A stretch of DNA of 64,000 bases from assembly GCF_040183065.1 (NCBI RefSeq), contig NC_091127.1, positions 23,047,891-23,111,890 on the forward strand. The letters run 5' to 3'. A program made the position numbers and the translations under genes. Below the pieces are notes generated by a model, which made no database searches, was not told the DNA's origin, and was given only the letters and a program-made list of their open reading frames with translations. Of this stretch, positions 42,152 to 53,799 are shown one piece after another. How positions within the stretch are numbered: the stretch's first letter is position 1; every line of letters starts with the position of its first letter. Source of the stretch: Periplaneta americana (Eukaryota > Arthropoda > Insecta > Blattodea > Blattidae).

Positions 42152-44530
42152 TAATAATAATAATAATAATAATGATAATAACAATAATAATAATAACAAT
42201 AATAATAACAGGCCTAATAGTAATAATAATACTAATAGTAGTAATAAAATAGTGCAGTACAAAGCATACAATGAATACAATATTTTTAAGTATACACAGT
42301 AAGGAAAATTATGATTATATACAGCTCAACTTATCACATTAGAGATATACCATTATCGGAAAATATGAAAACAAAAATATAAAATAAGTTAAATATCACT
42401 AGAACATTTAAAAAAATGTGAATACGTGGAAACATGCAATAAAACACTTGTCATAATAGTAAGTTAGTTTGGCAACTCGTCATAAGATAATTTTCTAACT
42501 TGGATTTGAAAGATTTCAATGTTCGGCAGCCCTTGACTTCAGGCGGCAGAGAGTTCCAGTGACGAGAGGTAGCAACAGTGAAAGATGAGGAATACAGAGA
42601 TGATGTGTGAAGTGGAATTTCTAGCGTGTTATCGCGTTGTGATCGAGTATTAATATTATGATAGCGAGAAAGAGTATGAAAACGAGCGAATAAATAATAG
42701 GGGGATGAAGTGTGCATAATTCGATATAGGAGAGAAAGTGAGTACAGATTTCTCCTCTCATGTAACCTAAGCCATGATAACTTCTCGAAAGAAGGTGAGA
42801 TATGATCATAGTATCGAACATTACAAATGAAGCGGACGCACGCGTTATGAACACGCTGTAGTTTCTGAGCGGAATCAATCTTGAGATCACTGAACAAAAT
42901 GTCGCAATAATCGAAGTGAGGTAGAATGAGTGTCTGTACCAGCGTCTGTTTTAACTTAGATGGATAATGATACAATCTTTTTAGTGAATGGAGAATAGAG
43001 AATACCTTCTTACATGTATATTTAATATGCGTATCCCAACTGAGATTAGATTCGAAATGCACTCCGAGATTTTTTACGGTAGAGCTAAACGGGATGATTG
43101 TTTTATTCAGTTTCACAGGTGGAATATTCAGGTCGTTGACATCAGGAATTAATCGCGAACAGAATAGCCTGTGATTTACATGCGTTTAGGTTAAGCCCAA
43201 ATTGTTGAGACCAGGAAGAGATGGAATCAAGATCTTCATTAAGACTATTAATGCTATCATTTAGTGCATCAGGACGGGCTGAAATATACAATTGAACGTC
43301 GTCTGCATATATTTGATATCTGCAGTGCTTAAATGATTTAGAAATTCCATTTATATAAATAGAGAGGAGCAAGGGGCCTAATACTGATCCCTGAGGAACT
43401 CCTGTATCTACAGTACGCCAGGATGAGAAACGATTATTAGATATGACACGCTGCTGACGGCCAGTAAGGTAGGAGTACATCCAGGTGATAGCACTATCAG
43501 AAAGGTGTAGCGTTTGTAGTTTAGTCAATAGTAGATCGAAGTCAACAGAATCAAAGGCTTTGCTATAGTCCAATAAAACTAGTACAGTGGCCTGTCGTTT
43601 ATCCATGGCTGCGCGTATGTCCTCAGTAACATTCAACAAAGCAGTAGAAGTGCTATGGCCATTTCTGAATCCTGACTGTAAAGGGTCTAAAAGATTAAAT
43701 TCTATTAGGTAGTCTGACAACTGCTTATGAATGATGCGTTCCAGGGCTTTGGATAAAACGGGAAGAATGGAGATTGGCCTATAGTCTTTTGCAGAAGTAG
43801 GTGAATTTACTTTAGGAAGTGGGCGTACCAAAGCTGTTTTCCAGAATTGCGGATGAACAGACGTGATAACTGAAGAATTGAAAATATGGGTTATTACAGA
43901 AAGCACGACATCAACTAACTTATTGATAAAGACTATGCTTATGTTATCAGAGCCTTGTGATTTAGATTTAATGCTTTTAAGAGCCCTTCTTACTTCAGAA
44001 TCAGTAATGTGCGAGAAGAAACATTTTTCGCGAGAAGGAGGAGGATTAGCTAGGAGAGTATTAATTGTATTTAGTTTTGACTGTTTTTCAGGTCGTAAAA
44101 TGGGAGGTGAGGTAAAGTATTCATTGAGTTTATCAAGTGGTATGTTTATAACTTCAGCTTCTGATGCTTTCTTCCCTACTCCCATATCACGTAAGTTATT
44201 CCAAAGACACCGCGGGGGAATGGACGGGTCGACGAGACTCAGGGCGTGACGGCGTTTGGCATTCCTAATGCTTTGTGTGGTTTTGTTTCTAAGTTTCTTG
44301 TAGTTGTTAAAGTTTTCGGCAGATTTGTTATGTCTGTACTTCCGGAAAGCAGCGTCACGTGACGTCATAAGATTACGAATACTGTCATTCAGCCATGGGG
44401 CGGGTCGGAATAGAAGAGGCTTAGCCATAAGATGTATTGTATATGGTGAGATTCCAGGAAAAATCGCAATAAGTACTTGACATGTTTGCACAGAATCACG
44501 TGTAGAAGCTCAGCTCTTAAAGACAATCTG
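41770..44530 (-). mobile_element. LINE-C, CR1/Jockey-group, near-intact RT, 5'-truncated
   Basis: The longest retroelement in the window. Two minus-strand frames (44491-43142 and 43116-42451) make up one ORF2 broken by a single frameshift near 43142-43170. The 3' UTR runs to GGTTAAATAAATCATTATT at about 41770-41820 (ends ACTCTGCCAGGTTAAATAAA on the minus strand) and contains (AAT)n tracts at 41937-41970 and 42104-42215. The endonuclease is absent upstream of about 44530. Shared 3' sequence with LINE-E suggests a related tail. Confidence 0.88.
42451..44491 (-). pseudogene. LINE-C ORF2: reverse transcriptase with one frameshift
   Basis: Reverse transcriptase copies LINE RNA onto nicked target DNA. 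In order the frame shows PAPWLNDSIRNLMTSRD (linker after the missing endonuclease), KTALVRPLPK, DYRPISILPVLSKALERI, LQSGFRNGHSTSTAL, LLDYSKAFDSVDF (first catalytic Asp), TGVPQGSVLGPLLLSIYING, and QIYADDVQLY (catalytic Asp pair intact, 43298-43309). It then gives WSQQFGLNLNACKSQAILF, the frameshift, and KNLGVHFESNLSWDTHI, LILPHFDYCDILFSDL and ATSRHWNSLPPEV to the stop at 42451. No other disabling change is visible in the RT, so the copy is fairly young. Confidence 0.88.
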
Positions 44531-44899
44531 ACGTTGTTTGATAGACTTACTCAACAGGCAAGGAAACAACGATCTTCAGTCTCACGTGCATGTATGTTTA
44601 ACGGTGCAATAAATACAAGTGCAGTTCGGACATATATTGATTGCATCCTGTAGATTCTAAAATTTTAAGACCGTGCAAGTTGTGCCTACACACAGGCAGA
44701 GAACATTTCCAGCAGCTGATATTAAGTGGATGAAAATAATTTAAAAAAATTACCCTCGACTACTTTCTCAGAATAGATACGCTGAAGAGGAGAGATGTTG
44801 TTTTATCTAAAAAAGCAAAAACGAGGAAAATTGTATCGAACTTTTTTGTTTGAAATATTTAATAGAATAACACCCTGAAATTATTTCCATTATTAACTA
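44531..44899. other. Unassigned region
   Basis: About 370 bases beyond the 5' truncation of LINE-C; nothing recognised. Confidence 0.4.
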
Positions 44900-45300
44900 T
44901 GGTTCATCATGTATAAAACCTGTGTAAGACCAATTCTGACATATACCACAGAAACAAGGCCAAACAAAATCAAATCGAACAGTTAATGACAACAACATAG
45001 ATGCGAACACTACGTAGAATCACAGATTATAGTTTGTATGAGACAAAGACAAATGAAGAGATTGGGATCAAGTGTTGAGTAGAAGATGTAGTAAAATGGA
45101 CAAAGGAAGAAAGAAAAGGTTGGAAAGAACATATTTTAAATCGTCTACGAAAGACTACAAATACTTCAAGACCTCTAGGATGCCCTCCAAAACTATGGAA
45201 GGAAAATTACACATGTCCATGAATAGCAGCACCGGTGAAAAAACAGGACTGAGTCCTAATATATGAAGAAGAAGAAGAAGAAGAAGAAGAAGAAGAAACT
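44900..45300 (+). mobile_element. LINE-G 3' end with (AAG)n tail
   Basis: In the plus strand, broken frames give YKTCVRPILTYTTETRPNK, then TLRRITDY-like and DVVKWTKEERKGWKEH-like words, the usual C-terminal order of insect LINE RTs. It ends in (GAA)n at 45266-45298, a trinucleotide tail like that of LINE-I (46972-47008). At least two frameshifts. Only about 400 bp remain. Confidence 0.7.
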
Positions 45301-45870
45301 TCTTCAAAGTAGCTACCATGTGACAGTATGGCGTAAGTTCACCGCTTATAGTAACACAGGTCAAAACTTTTAAGATTTCCTGGCAAAAACTGATTGATTT
45401 GTAGCTAAAGATGCAAAAGTACTGGGAAGAAACATACTTAAAATTATATTGAAATAGATACAAAACCAGAGGAAAAATTTGGCGTAATTAGTTCAAACAT
45501 AATTTTTTATAAGCGAAGCAAGTCTTTGTAAACGATGTAGCAGTGCCATTCAGCAAGATTTGCAGTCAATATGCGCATATGAAATTAACAAATATTTGAA
45601 GTTGACTGAGGAAATGACGCATACACGGGAATACAAACAGGTTGTTACATAATCTACCCACTCAAAATTTTTATAATTGGGATAGTTCCGGGAACTCTCG
45701 TCTAACAATTAGAAATATTAAAACAAACAGTTGCTACCGGAATCCAGGAACCTGTCGCAATCATATAGCCCACAATGATGTGCTTTCACAGTGAACAGAG
45801 CAAGAGAATAGAGGTGGCTGATAAGGCTATGCAGCTAGTTAACTGACAAAAACCATGAAGAGTATTAAAC
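45301..45870. other. Unassigned region
   Basis: About 0.57 kb; no recognisable feature. Confidence 0.4.
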
Positions 45871-45912
45871 CATGAATAATAATAATAATAATATTAATAA
45901 TAATAATAATCA

Positions 45913-45944
<32 letters not shown>

Positions 45945-46071
45945 TAAAATGGATTTGAGGGAGGTGGGTTATGATTGTAGAAACAGGATTAATCTTGCTC
46001 AGGATAGGGATCGATTGCGGGCTTATATGAGGGCGGCAATGAACCTCCGGGTTTCTTAAAACCCATAAGTA

Positions 46072-46117
<46 letters not shown>

Positions 46118-46118
46118 G
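45871..46118 (+). mobile_element. LINE-A copy 4, about 120 bp, between (AAT)n tracts
   Basis: Only the last 120 bases of family A remain (AAAATGGATTTGAGGGAGGT ... GGCAATGAACCTCCGGG, 45945-46061), followed by AAGTAAATAATAAT. It is preceded by AAT/ATT repeats (45877-45942) and followed by (AAT)n to 46118. Its start near the TTAAAATGG string shows extreme 5' truncation. Confidence 0.8.
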
Positions 46119-46149
46119 GCCCTAATAAAATTATAATTTTATAAAGACA

Positions 46150-46730
46150 TTTTACAGATTTTCTCAACCAAAGACCCTACACCTCTTTCGATCTAGCCAG
46201 TCTTCATCTCTCAGTTTTCTTTCTTCCATTATCTTAATTTCTTCTGTCCATGTGGGTTGTGGTCTACCTCTCTTCCTTCTGATTTACAAATTAGACCTTC
46301 TCTATTTAATCTATTTTCTCTTCTCATATCATGCTCGTATCATCTTTAGCTGTATTTCTTCTAACATTTTAACAATATTTTGTAACATTCATTTTCTCTC
46401 TTATCCTAGATGTTTTTTGTAGTTTTTTTTTTTTTTAATCTTTTCCCCTTCTTGAACTCAGATTATTCGTTTCTTTGAACTACTGATCCCAAATATTTAA
46501 AACTTTCCTCTGTTCTAATTTTTTTTTCCAGAATATCAAAGGGATCCGTGCTTAGATACTCTGATTTTCCATAATTAATTTTCAGTTCACATGTTGAATA
46601 TTCATCCTCTAGTTTTCTACATCCGAGTAACCACAACTTGATCATCAGCAAATACGAAACTATGTACTGTATATGTAGATCCTCTTTCAATTTGTCCCAT
46701 TGGTTTATATTTTTATGATCATTCATTTAA
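46150..46730 (-). mobile_element. LINE-H RT remnant
   Basis: The minus strand encodes LEDEYSTCELKINYGKSEYL and EESFKYLGSVVQRNE, matching the region after the YADD motif of insect LINE RTs. Further downstream (46290-46150) broken frames give a PTWTEEIKIMEERKLRDEDW-like C-terminus. Many frameshifts make this an old copy. Confidence 0.7.
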
Positions 46731-46798
46731 TACCAAGTCACATCAATATAGGCTACTATATTTTAAACAATGTGGGTGGCATCGTACATTCTTGCAAT

Positions 46799-46804
46799 AA
46801 TAAC

Positions 46805-46891
<87 letters not shown>
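46799..46891. repeat. (AAT)n microsatellite
   Basis: About 90 bases of nearly pure AAT units; the plus-strand poly-Asn frame is spurious. Confidence 0.95.
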
Positions 46892-46892
<1 letters not shown>

Positions 46893-46959
46893 CGTATGTT
46901 ATTTCAAGCCTCTATAATCAACCAAATCATTAGAACGTGAATGAAACGAATTTGCCAAT

Positions 46960-48600
46960 TGTGACCCATTTCTTCTTCTTCTTCTTCTTCTTCTTCTTCT
47001 TCTTCAGATTTAAAAGTATTAAACTATAGCACTCAAAAACTGGAAATCAACCCATAAAACCGCAATGCGACACAAGTCTTTGGATACTACTGGGTTTAAT
47101 TTCCTGAAATTCCTCTGAAGACAATTTATGTTTCCCGAGATAACGATGCCTGATTTAGCTTAAACTTGGGCAATCCAGCAATATGTAAGGTGATTACTCA
47201 ACCTCCATCCCACATTTCTTACAAGTTGGGTCCAAAATGTGTAGGTGTTTATTTAGAAGGCAATGTCGAGTCAAAAGCCCGATAACCCATCTCAAAATTC
47301 TCTTTTCCAAGGCCAGGAGTTATTTAGTTGAGTCAGGTTTTGGTTATACAAGGACATCATTTTATTTTTACTAACATTTTTAATATTAACCTGTCTATAC
47401 CTTTAGAGAACCTGAAACACCGCTTGCTCCCCCCTCCAAGACTGGAGTTCGATGATACTGGCGTAAAACACAAATCACTCTACTAGGTATAGGAAGGAAG
47501 AAAAGTAGTTCATCCATTTACGTAAACTAGGAAATATCGCGATTTTGAGTTTGATAATTTTCATTAGGTTTTTCTTTAATCAAAGTACAGTACTATATTA
47601 AGAATAAGTGTTTTTACTCACGAAGTGAGTTATCCATGCGAACGTATTCATTATGCAGTGTATATTATACTGTCTACAGCACATTAGCGTACAATATAGA
47701 GAAAGAAGTTAAATTGAAAAATAATCATAATATGAATATTTAAACACAATTTTGAAAATGGTGGCCGTTCATTTCGATACAGGCTTCAGTTCTTCTGTGC
47801 ATATTATCGCACTATAGACTATTGTATCTAATTCCAATTGCCAGTTTCGTCCTTCGTACTAGTAATTCATGTTGAAATAATTCTGTACTTACTCTACGTA
47901 CTGTAAATTCAATCTTCACTTCTGCCCGACCCGAAAATATAAAATTATTCAGACATGCTATCTACTGTCCGTCCAAGTGGTTATGCCGCAGGATTGTAGA
48001 AAGGGAGGAAATCACGTGACAGTTAATTACTTAACGAGGCCCTTTTATTTAAGTTAAATTAAACAGCTCTATAATATTACGTAAACGACCAATTCCTAAG
48101 AGAAATTAATGTTTTCAGAAAAGAGCTAAGACAGCCCAGCTTTTACAGAGGGGCGAGCAGAAGCAGGTGGGGGAAATCGGGATGCGACTTAGGCAAACGG
48201 ACAGTACCTGTGCGAAAATATGATTCAATATTGAAAGCTCTTTCGTCACTGGAAAACGCGAACATATTTCTGGAACGTACTATACTCAGTAACTCAGTAC
48301 TGTTTACTATCTGCGGTCTTGACTCTGTGTGGAGTTGGAACTTCATTAGTAGAAGGGTTGGGAGTGAAGTACATTCAAAAACTCAGGTACAATAAAAATT
48401 GAAGTAAAAATAAAATGATGTCCCAGTATAATAAGAAGCCAGGCTGTCTCATAGCTGTTTCAAATCTCCAGGCTCCTAGTAGTCCTTTCATAAGGTTATT
48501 CTTTAGAGCCTGTTTGATTATACATTTAGAGATGCCAACACAAGGTTCAGGCCATAGCACCGGATGGTTGTGACCCATACAACTAAAGAATGTACGAATT
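46960..48600 (-). mobile_element. LINE-I RNase H/zinc-knuckle 3' end, split by MITE X copy D
   Basis: The part at 48427-48600 reads on the minus strand HPVLWPEPCVGISKCIIKQA and GLLGAWRFETAMRQPG, the end of a LINE RNase H region. MITE X copy D occupies 47349-48426. The part at 47348-46960 continues with LALEKRILRWVIGLLTRHCL, NKHLHILDPTCKKCGME (zinc-knuckle-like C-x2-C), a stop, SPYILLDCPSL, a stop and LSSEEFQEIKPSSIQRLVSH. It ends in a (CTT)n tract (46972-47008), that is an (AAG)n tail. The GLLTGHC...NKHLH...C--C order is common to Jockey/R1-type LINEs carrying RNase H. Dead copy. Confidence 0.8.
47349..48426 (+). mobile_element. MITE X copy D
   Basis: 1,078 bp from CAAGGACATCATTTT to GATGTCCCAG, flanked by TA on both sides. 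Both ends carry one change from the CAGGGACATC consensus. Sequence and small deletions are almost the same as in copy E (59866-60941), so they form a subfamily. Inserted in the LINE-I tail. Confidence 0.92.
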
Positions 48601-48848
48601 TCACTGACGATAGCTAACCTAGTAATTGATACAGCGTTTTAAATAGCAGATTAAAAATAAGGAAGCACAGCAAAATTTATGCTTTGAACATAATCTTGGT
48701 GCAGTGAAATGTGAGTCCACCAAAATTCGACGACATTCAAAAATTAATGTTAGACTAAGTTTTAAAAGGACAGAGGACCATAGAATCCCTGGTCCTCATC
48801 GCTTTTAGGATTAGGAACACAAGTTATTCATTTAAAACGAAGTTCTTG
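48601..48848. other. Unassigned spacer
   Basis: About 250 bases, possibly more of LINE-I upstream, but I cannot follow the reading frame. Confidence 0.35.
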
Positions 48849-49095
48849 AAGTTAGTTATTTAACGATGCTGTACCACTAGGTTATTTAGCGTTTATTGGA
48901 ATTTTTCATAGCGAGATAGAATTTGGAGAGATGAGGCCGGGATTCGCCGTGGGATTATCTAACATTCGCCATACAGTTCGGGAAACTCTCGGAACAAACC
49001 CATCCAGATAATAGCTCAAGCGGAAAAAAACTCACGCCGAGAGCAGCTCCGGATCAACATGCAAACGTGCCTACCGCCTGAGCTACGCCGGCTGT
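48849..49095 (-). mobile_element. tRNA-derived SINE family 2, diverged copy
   Basis: The tail TTATTTAACGATGCTG and body GGATTCGCCGTG, GGGAAACTCTCGGAACAAAC match family 2. On the minus strand the head has GCCGGCGTAGCTCAGGCGGT, but box B is degraded by a small rearrangement near 49020-49040. An old copy. Confidence 0.8.
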
Positions 49096-49477
49096 TACAA
49101 CGGTAGACACTACTCCTTGATCATGGTGTCAACGCGGCGCAAGTCTTCTGTTTAATGGGACACATACGATTTTTAAAACTTCCACAATTTTCATCCAAAA
49201 TCTGTGAAATTTAAACTACATAAACGGATCTATAATAACTATCATCTGTACAAAATTTGGTGCCATTAGGGACAATAGTTTTGAAATAGTATTTTTTAAA
49301 TATACTTCATACTGATGTCACTAAAAAGTCTCCTTGCGTCAAAATTTTCAGAATTTTTCGTTCATATTTGCTCAAAAGCTTGAAAGTAATCATGGGAATA
49401 TAAATTAATTATCTTTTTGAGTTCAGTCTAAATAGAGAACTTTTAAACTTCATTAATTTACCATTATAGGATATTGC
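49096..49477. other. Unassigned region
   Basis: About 380 bases; AT-rich; nothing recognised. Confidence 0.4.
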
Positions 49478-49660
49478 CACAGTCTAGTATATACAGTTAC
49501 GAAGCTCAACACGTAGTAAATATGCATCCATAGATAGTTGTTAAACACTAGGATCGCTACTATCGCCTCATTACAAACAATGCGAAATAGTACCTACACA
49601 GTCTATTTTTCATAGTACCTTCATCAACTCAAGCTTCGTGACTGTATATCTTAGACTGTG
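49478..49660. mobile_element. Foldback MITE (183 bp)
   Basis: CACAGTCTAGTATATACAGT and the inverted ACTGTATATCTTAGACTGTG are the ends; pairing goes on through ACGAAGCT. The flanks show no clear duplication. No coding sequence. Confidence 0.75.
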
Positions 49661-49800
49661 ATGTTACGTTATGCGCCAAAACAAACAGTACTGAAATTAT
49701 CGCTCATCTGCTGTCCACGTTTCCCGAGCAACAGAGTATTTATTTATTATATAGGCCAATAGTATGACAAATTGTGAATTCAGTGTTGTCTTTATTTCTG

Positions 49801-51015
49801 CACTAGCCGTACCCGTGCGCTCCGCTGCACCTGTTAAAAATAAATATAAAGTAATTACATAATTAAAATAGGACATTAAATTTGATCTAGGGAACATTCG
49901 TGTATGATAGAAGGATAAATCGTTTAATATGTTGCTTAATTTAAATTGCATCCAAATAATTAAAATGCGATCATTTTGGTCCAGAGAGCAATCATTTGGT
50001 GCAATGACAATTCCTTTAACATGTATCTTCATTGTTATTACATGCAACCATAGTTTAATAAAGATTGACATCATTTAGATTTAATGTGTATATTTTATTT
50101 TACTTGTTATAGGTTTCCATTGAATTATGGTAATAACTTAATTTTAACCCTTCTTTTCTACGTATTCAGTAAATGGCGCTTGGCCCAGTATGGTTCTGAA
50201 CCCTTCAAATAACTTAAATTATATTATATAATATTACATATTATATTATATAATATTACATATTATATTATATTATATTATATTATATTATATTATATTA
50301 TATTATATTATATTATATTATATTATATTATATTATATTATATCAGAAGTTACTGTAATAACATTATAGCATTATGTCCATCTAGAGAAACTACACTTTC
50401 CAATGGTGAAATAATAATTAATTATACAAATCGGTTAATTTAGCTTCCAATATTACTTCATACAAACACAGAAACATTCTCTGTAGGCTATTTTTCATAG
50501 CTTTCGATTGTTGCTGTCCAAGGCCCCTTATAGACGAAGGCATTTGTTTTTTAATTCATTACACAACCTTAGATGGCAGTTATTTTAATTTTAAAACTCA
50601 TTTATCTCATTAATATCAGTCCTATCAAAATGTTTCAAGGAATAAAACTTATCGCAAATTATTTTTAAAGAAACTTTTGTTATGTAATATTTTTCACAAA
50701 AATCAATAATAAGCGAGATATTTCGATTTATTTAATTCAGGCCCCCTTATAACCCCCCTTTTAAATAATGTATTTTGAATGTCATATAGCCTAAAATCTA
50801 AGTTACAACGAACTTAATTTATATTCCAATTTTCATCGAAATCCGTTCAGCCATTATCGCGTGAAAAGGTAACAAACATACAGACAGACAGACAGACAGA
50901 CATACAAAGAAAAATTTCAAAAAAGCGATTTTCGGTTTCAGGGTGGTTAATTATATTTTGGAAAATCGAAAATTACCAGAAAAATTTCGGCTACAGATTT
51001 ATTATTAGTATAGAT
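49801..51015 (+). repeat. Dispersed repeat D, copy 2 (full form)
   Basis: It runs from ACTAGCCGTACCCGTGCGCT to TTATTATTAGTATAGAT, about 1.2 kb. The middle contains GTAAATGGCGCTTGGCCCAG and a (TATTA)n tract (50220-50342). An ACAGACAGACAGACAGACAT run lies at 50880-50900. Landmarks match copy 3. No ORF. Confidence 0.8.
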
Positions 51016-51311
51016 TATGGTTGAGATAACATAGGAGACGGTAGGCCTAGTACTGAAATTACAAACATACTCTGAAAATCAAGATAACTCATTAAAACAT
51101 GCAAGGCGACATAAGACTGATCCCGTACGACGGTAATTATTTACGACAGCTAACATTGTTTTGTCATTTGGTGCCGCATTGTTAAATCGCTCCTGGTGCT
51201 GCTCTTAACGTGGCGCAAGCTGGGCCATTCTGACGAGCCACTCCGTATGACCGGGTCATAATGCTCGACGATAAACACCACCTCTGTTGTGAGAACCATA
51301 ATTGCAGCACT
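51016..51311. other. Unassigned spacer
   Basis: About 300 bases, GC-richer than the surroundings in the middle; nothing recognised. Confidence 0.35.
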
Positions 51312-51430
51312 AACCTCAACACTGAATATACAATATGTTAAACTATTATATAAATATTTGATTGCTACGGAAACATGGACAGCAGACGAACGATAATTTC
51401 AGTATTGTGTGTTTTTGTGCATATATGCAA

Positions 51431-51655
51431 TATGAATATGCCTCGAAGGAATTTAATATTAATTATTCATACAAATGTGTATTACGCCTAAAATTTGATT
51501 CATCTACATTTTATTGACCTCTGTGAGAAGATCCAGACCAATGTGACAATAACTGTTGTGCAAGGAGCTTTTTTATTCCATAAACTGCTTAAAATTTTAA
51601 GTCGAAAAAACAGTATTCAAAAAAACATTTCAACTACCTCACGCACAATATGTTT
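51431..51655. other. Unassigned spacer
   Basis: AT-rich; no recognised feature. Confidence 0.35.
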
Positions 51656-52440
51656 GACTTACTTACTTATTTACGGCTTTTAAGGAGCCCGCAGGTTCAT
51701 TGCCGCCCTCACATAAGCACGCCATCGGTCCCTACCCTGTGCAAGATTAATCCAGTCTCTACCATCATATCCCACTTCCCTCAAATCCATTTTAATATTA
51801 TCCTCACATCCACGTCTCGGCCTCCCCAAACGTTTTTTTCTCTCTGGTCTCCCAACTAACACTCTATACGCATTTCTGGATACGCCCATACGTGCTACAT
51901 GTCCTGCTCATCTCAAACGTCTGGATTTGTTCCTAATTATGTCAGGTGAAGAATACAATGCGTGCAGCTCTGCGTTGTGTAACTTTCTCCAATCTCCTGT
52001 AACTTAATCCCTCTTAGACCCAAATATTTTCCTAATAAACTTATTCTCAAACACCCTTAATCAATGTTCTTCCCTCAAAGTGAGAGTCCAACTTTCACAA
52101 CCATACAGAACAACAGGTAATATGAATTCTAACTTTAAGATTTTTTGACAGCAGACTGGATGACAAAAGCTTCTCAACCGAATAATAACAGGCATTTCCC
52201 ATATTTATTCTGCGTTCAATTTTCTCCCGAGTATCATTTATATTTGTTACTGTTGCTCCAAGATATTTGAATTTTTATATACTTTGTCTTTTCAGGATTT
52301 TTTTCCAAACCCATCGCGTTACTTGTTTCAAGTAAAATTTCCGTGCTTTCCCTAATAGTTTGTGGATTTTCTCCTAACATATTCACAACATACGCATAGA
52401 CAAGAAGCTGATGTAACCCGTTTAATTCCAAACCCTACTG
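51656..52440 (-). mobile_element. LINE-A copy 5, reaching into the RT catalytic region
   Basis: From the 3' tail (CTTACTTACTTA at 51658-51669 on the plus strand) the minus strand shows NLAQGRDRWRAYVRAAMN, GRPERKKRLGRPRRG and, with frameshifts, the family C-terminus. At 52431-52234 it reads LNGLHQLLVYAYVVNMLGEN, then PQTIRESTEILLETS. This is the catalytic motif region: the expected YADD is YAYV (52387-52398), with both Asp codons changed. The copy cannot encode an active RT. Truncated just upstream of the motif. Confidence 0.85.
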
Positions 52441-53578
52441 CCTTTGGAACATTTGATTATAAGGTTAGATAATTTAAAAGAGTCTTAAATATAATTACGA
52501 CCATAAAAACAAACAAAAAAGTAGATTTTCTTAATTTTTCAACATTATTGCGCCATATTGTCCGTCTCTTTAAGACAACGCAAAACAAACCATAGACTGT
52601 GGAGTTGCGTATTCTCTATAGATCAGGTACTCTGGATTTTTAGCAGCAAATGTTCCTGAATCAGAGCGAAGGCATAATAAAAATGGCAGAATCCGAAGTA
52701 TTCGGAGAAAACCTGCTACGCTGTTCCCTTACGCTCAATTTGAAGGCATAACAGCTCAGTCACTTGCACGGCACTTCCCTCCATCAAGAGAAAACGATTG
52801 CCTTGGTTCCGGCACATCTAGGCCTAATGGACCAGATCAATAATGGGGATGTAACGACCCTGTCTCTTGCAGGGGGGTGCAGTAAAAGGGTGAAGGATGC
52901 TCGACATATTTCACCCTTCCAAATTGCTGTGTCCAACACATCCGCAGAAACTGATGACATTATATCACCAAGTCCGATTGGCCGCACACAAATAGCAGCC
53001 GCTGGGTCCCAGGGTCGCAGACACGGGACTATAGTCATTTAAACGCCACACCACAGCGTGCCTGTGTAGCTTAAGGTTAAAAAAGCGGAAAATGCGACAT
53101 ACAATAGCGGGTCAAGCAGAGGGACACGGTATTTTAATGGCACTGGTGCAAAATTTGTAGGATTTGAAAATCAGACTGAAACATACAGGGTGTATCTAAA
53201 TTCAATATTCAAACTTGTAGGGATGACACAAGAGACCAAAACAAACTTTTTTTAACGACCATGAATCTAAAACTAATTATTGAATGACAAAACCAGAAAC
53301 TGTACTGTCGTCTCGTCAGGTTCAGTTATGACCAGAGCTAGGAACTTCATACCTACCTCGTTATTCAGGAATCGAGCAGCCAGGAAATTGGCACAAACAA
53401 CGGAAGACCTGCGCGACCAACAGCCCCCTTGGAGTGCATTAGGTTCATGTTAACAACCTTACTACATGCAATAGGGCCACATCGGCAGCATGGAAAAAGT
53501 TTGAGTAACAATATATATACTACTGCAAATGCGAGCGAAATTCATTCCCTCTATAAACACAGTAAGTTTCCTAGCATT
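52441..53578. other. Unassigned region, 1.1 kb
   Basis: The interval 52764-53042 is open on both strands and GC-richer, but neither product has a recognisable domain. ACAGGGTGTATCTAAATTC at about 53187 looks like a mariner-type end, but no inverted partner was found. Otherwise nothing. Confidence 0.4.
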
Positions 53579-53657
53579 GTATGTATGTATGTATGTATGT
53601 ATGTATGTATGTATGTATGTATGTATGTATGTATGTATGTATGTATGTATGTACGTA
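53579..53657 (+). repeat. (ATGT)n microsatellite
   Basis: About 19 ATGT units with one ACGT variant near the end. The Met-Tyr-Val-Cys repeat frame is spurious. Confidence 0.95.
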
Positions 53658-53799
53658 TGTTTACTTCCGTCTTTGGCCCTTACTTAGTAAACGTTTCAAT
53701 ATATTTACGAAATGTATTATTTTATTATTAACCTATTGTTTTGCATCATTTCAGTAAATGTTACACCCTGCGTTATATTTTATAGGTGTAAATGATGTA

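Larger units (their letters stand above)
49669..51430. repeat. Diverged inverted-repeat pair around repeat D
   Basis: About 110 bases at 49669-49785 and, inverted, 51312-51430 match at roughly three positions in four by eye. Shared words include TACTGAAATTATCG, CTGCTGTCCA and ATTCAGTG. The segment between holds repeat D copy 2. This may be one element with TIRs into which repeat D inserted. Confidence 0.5.

Noticed and set aside
42102..42302. Poly-Asn/poly-Ile/poly-Leu ORFs here and at 5257-5547, 46700-46933 and 45910-46167
   Set aside because: Translations of (AAT)n/(ATT)n microsatellites.
52764..53042. Interval open on both strands as a host exon
   Set aside because: No recognised domain, no convincing splice signals, and two opposite frames open over the same 250 bases.
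53187..53770. Mariner-type MITE starting CAGGGTGTATCTAAATTC
   Set aside because: The only candidate partner, ACACCCTGCG at 53762, does not match beyond CAGGGTGTA.
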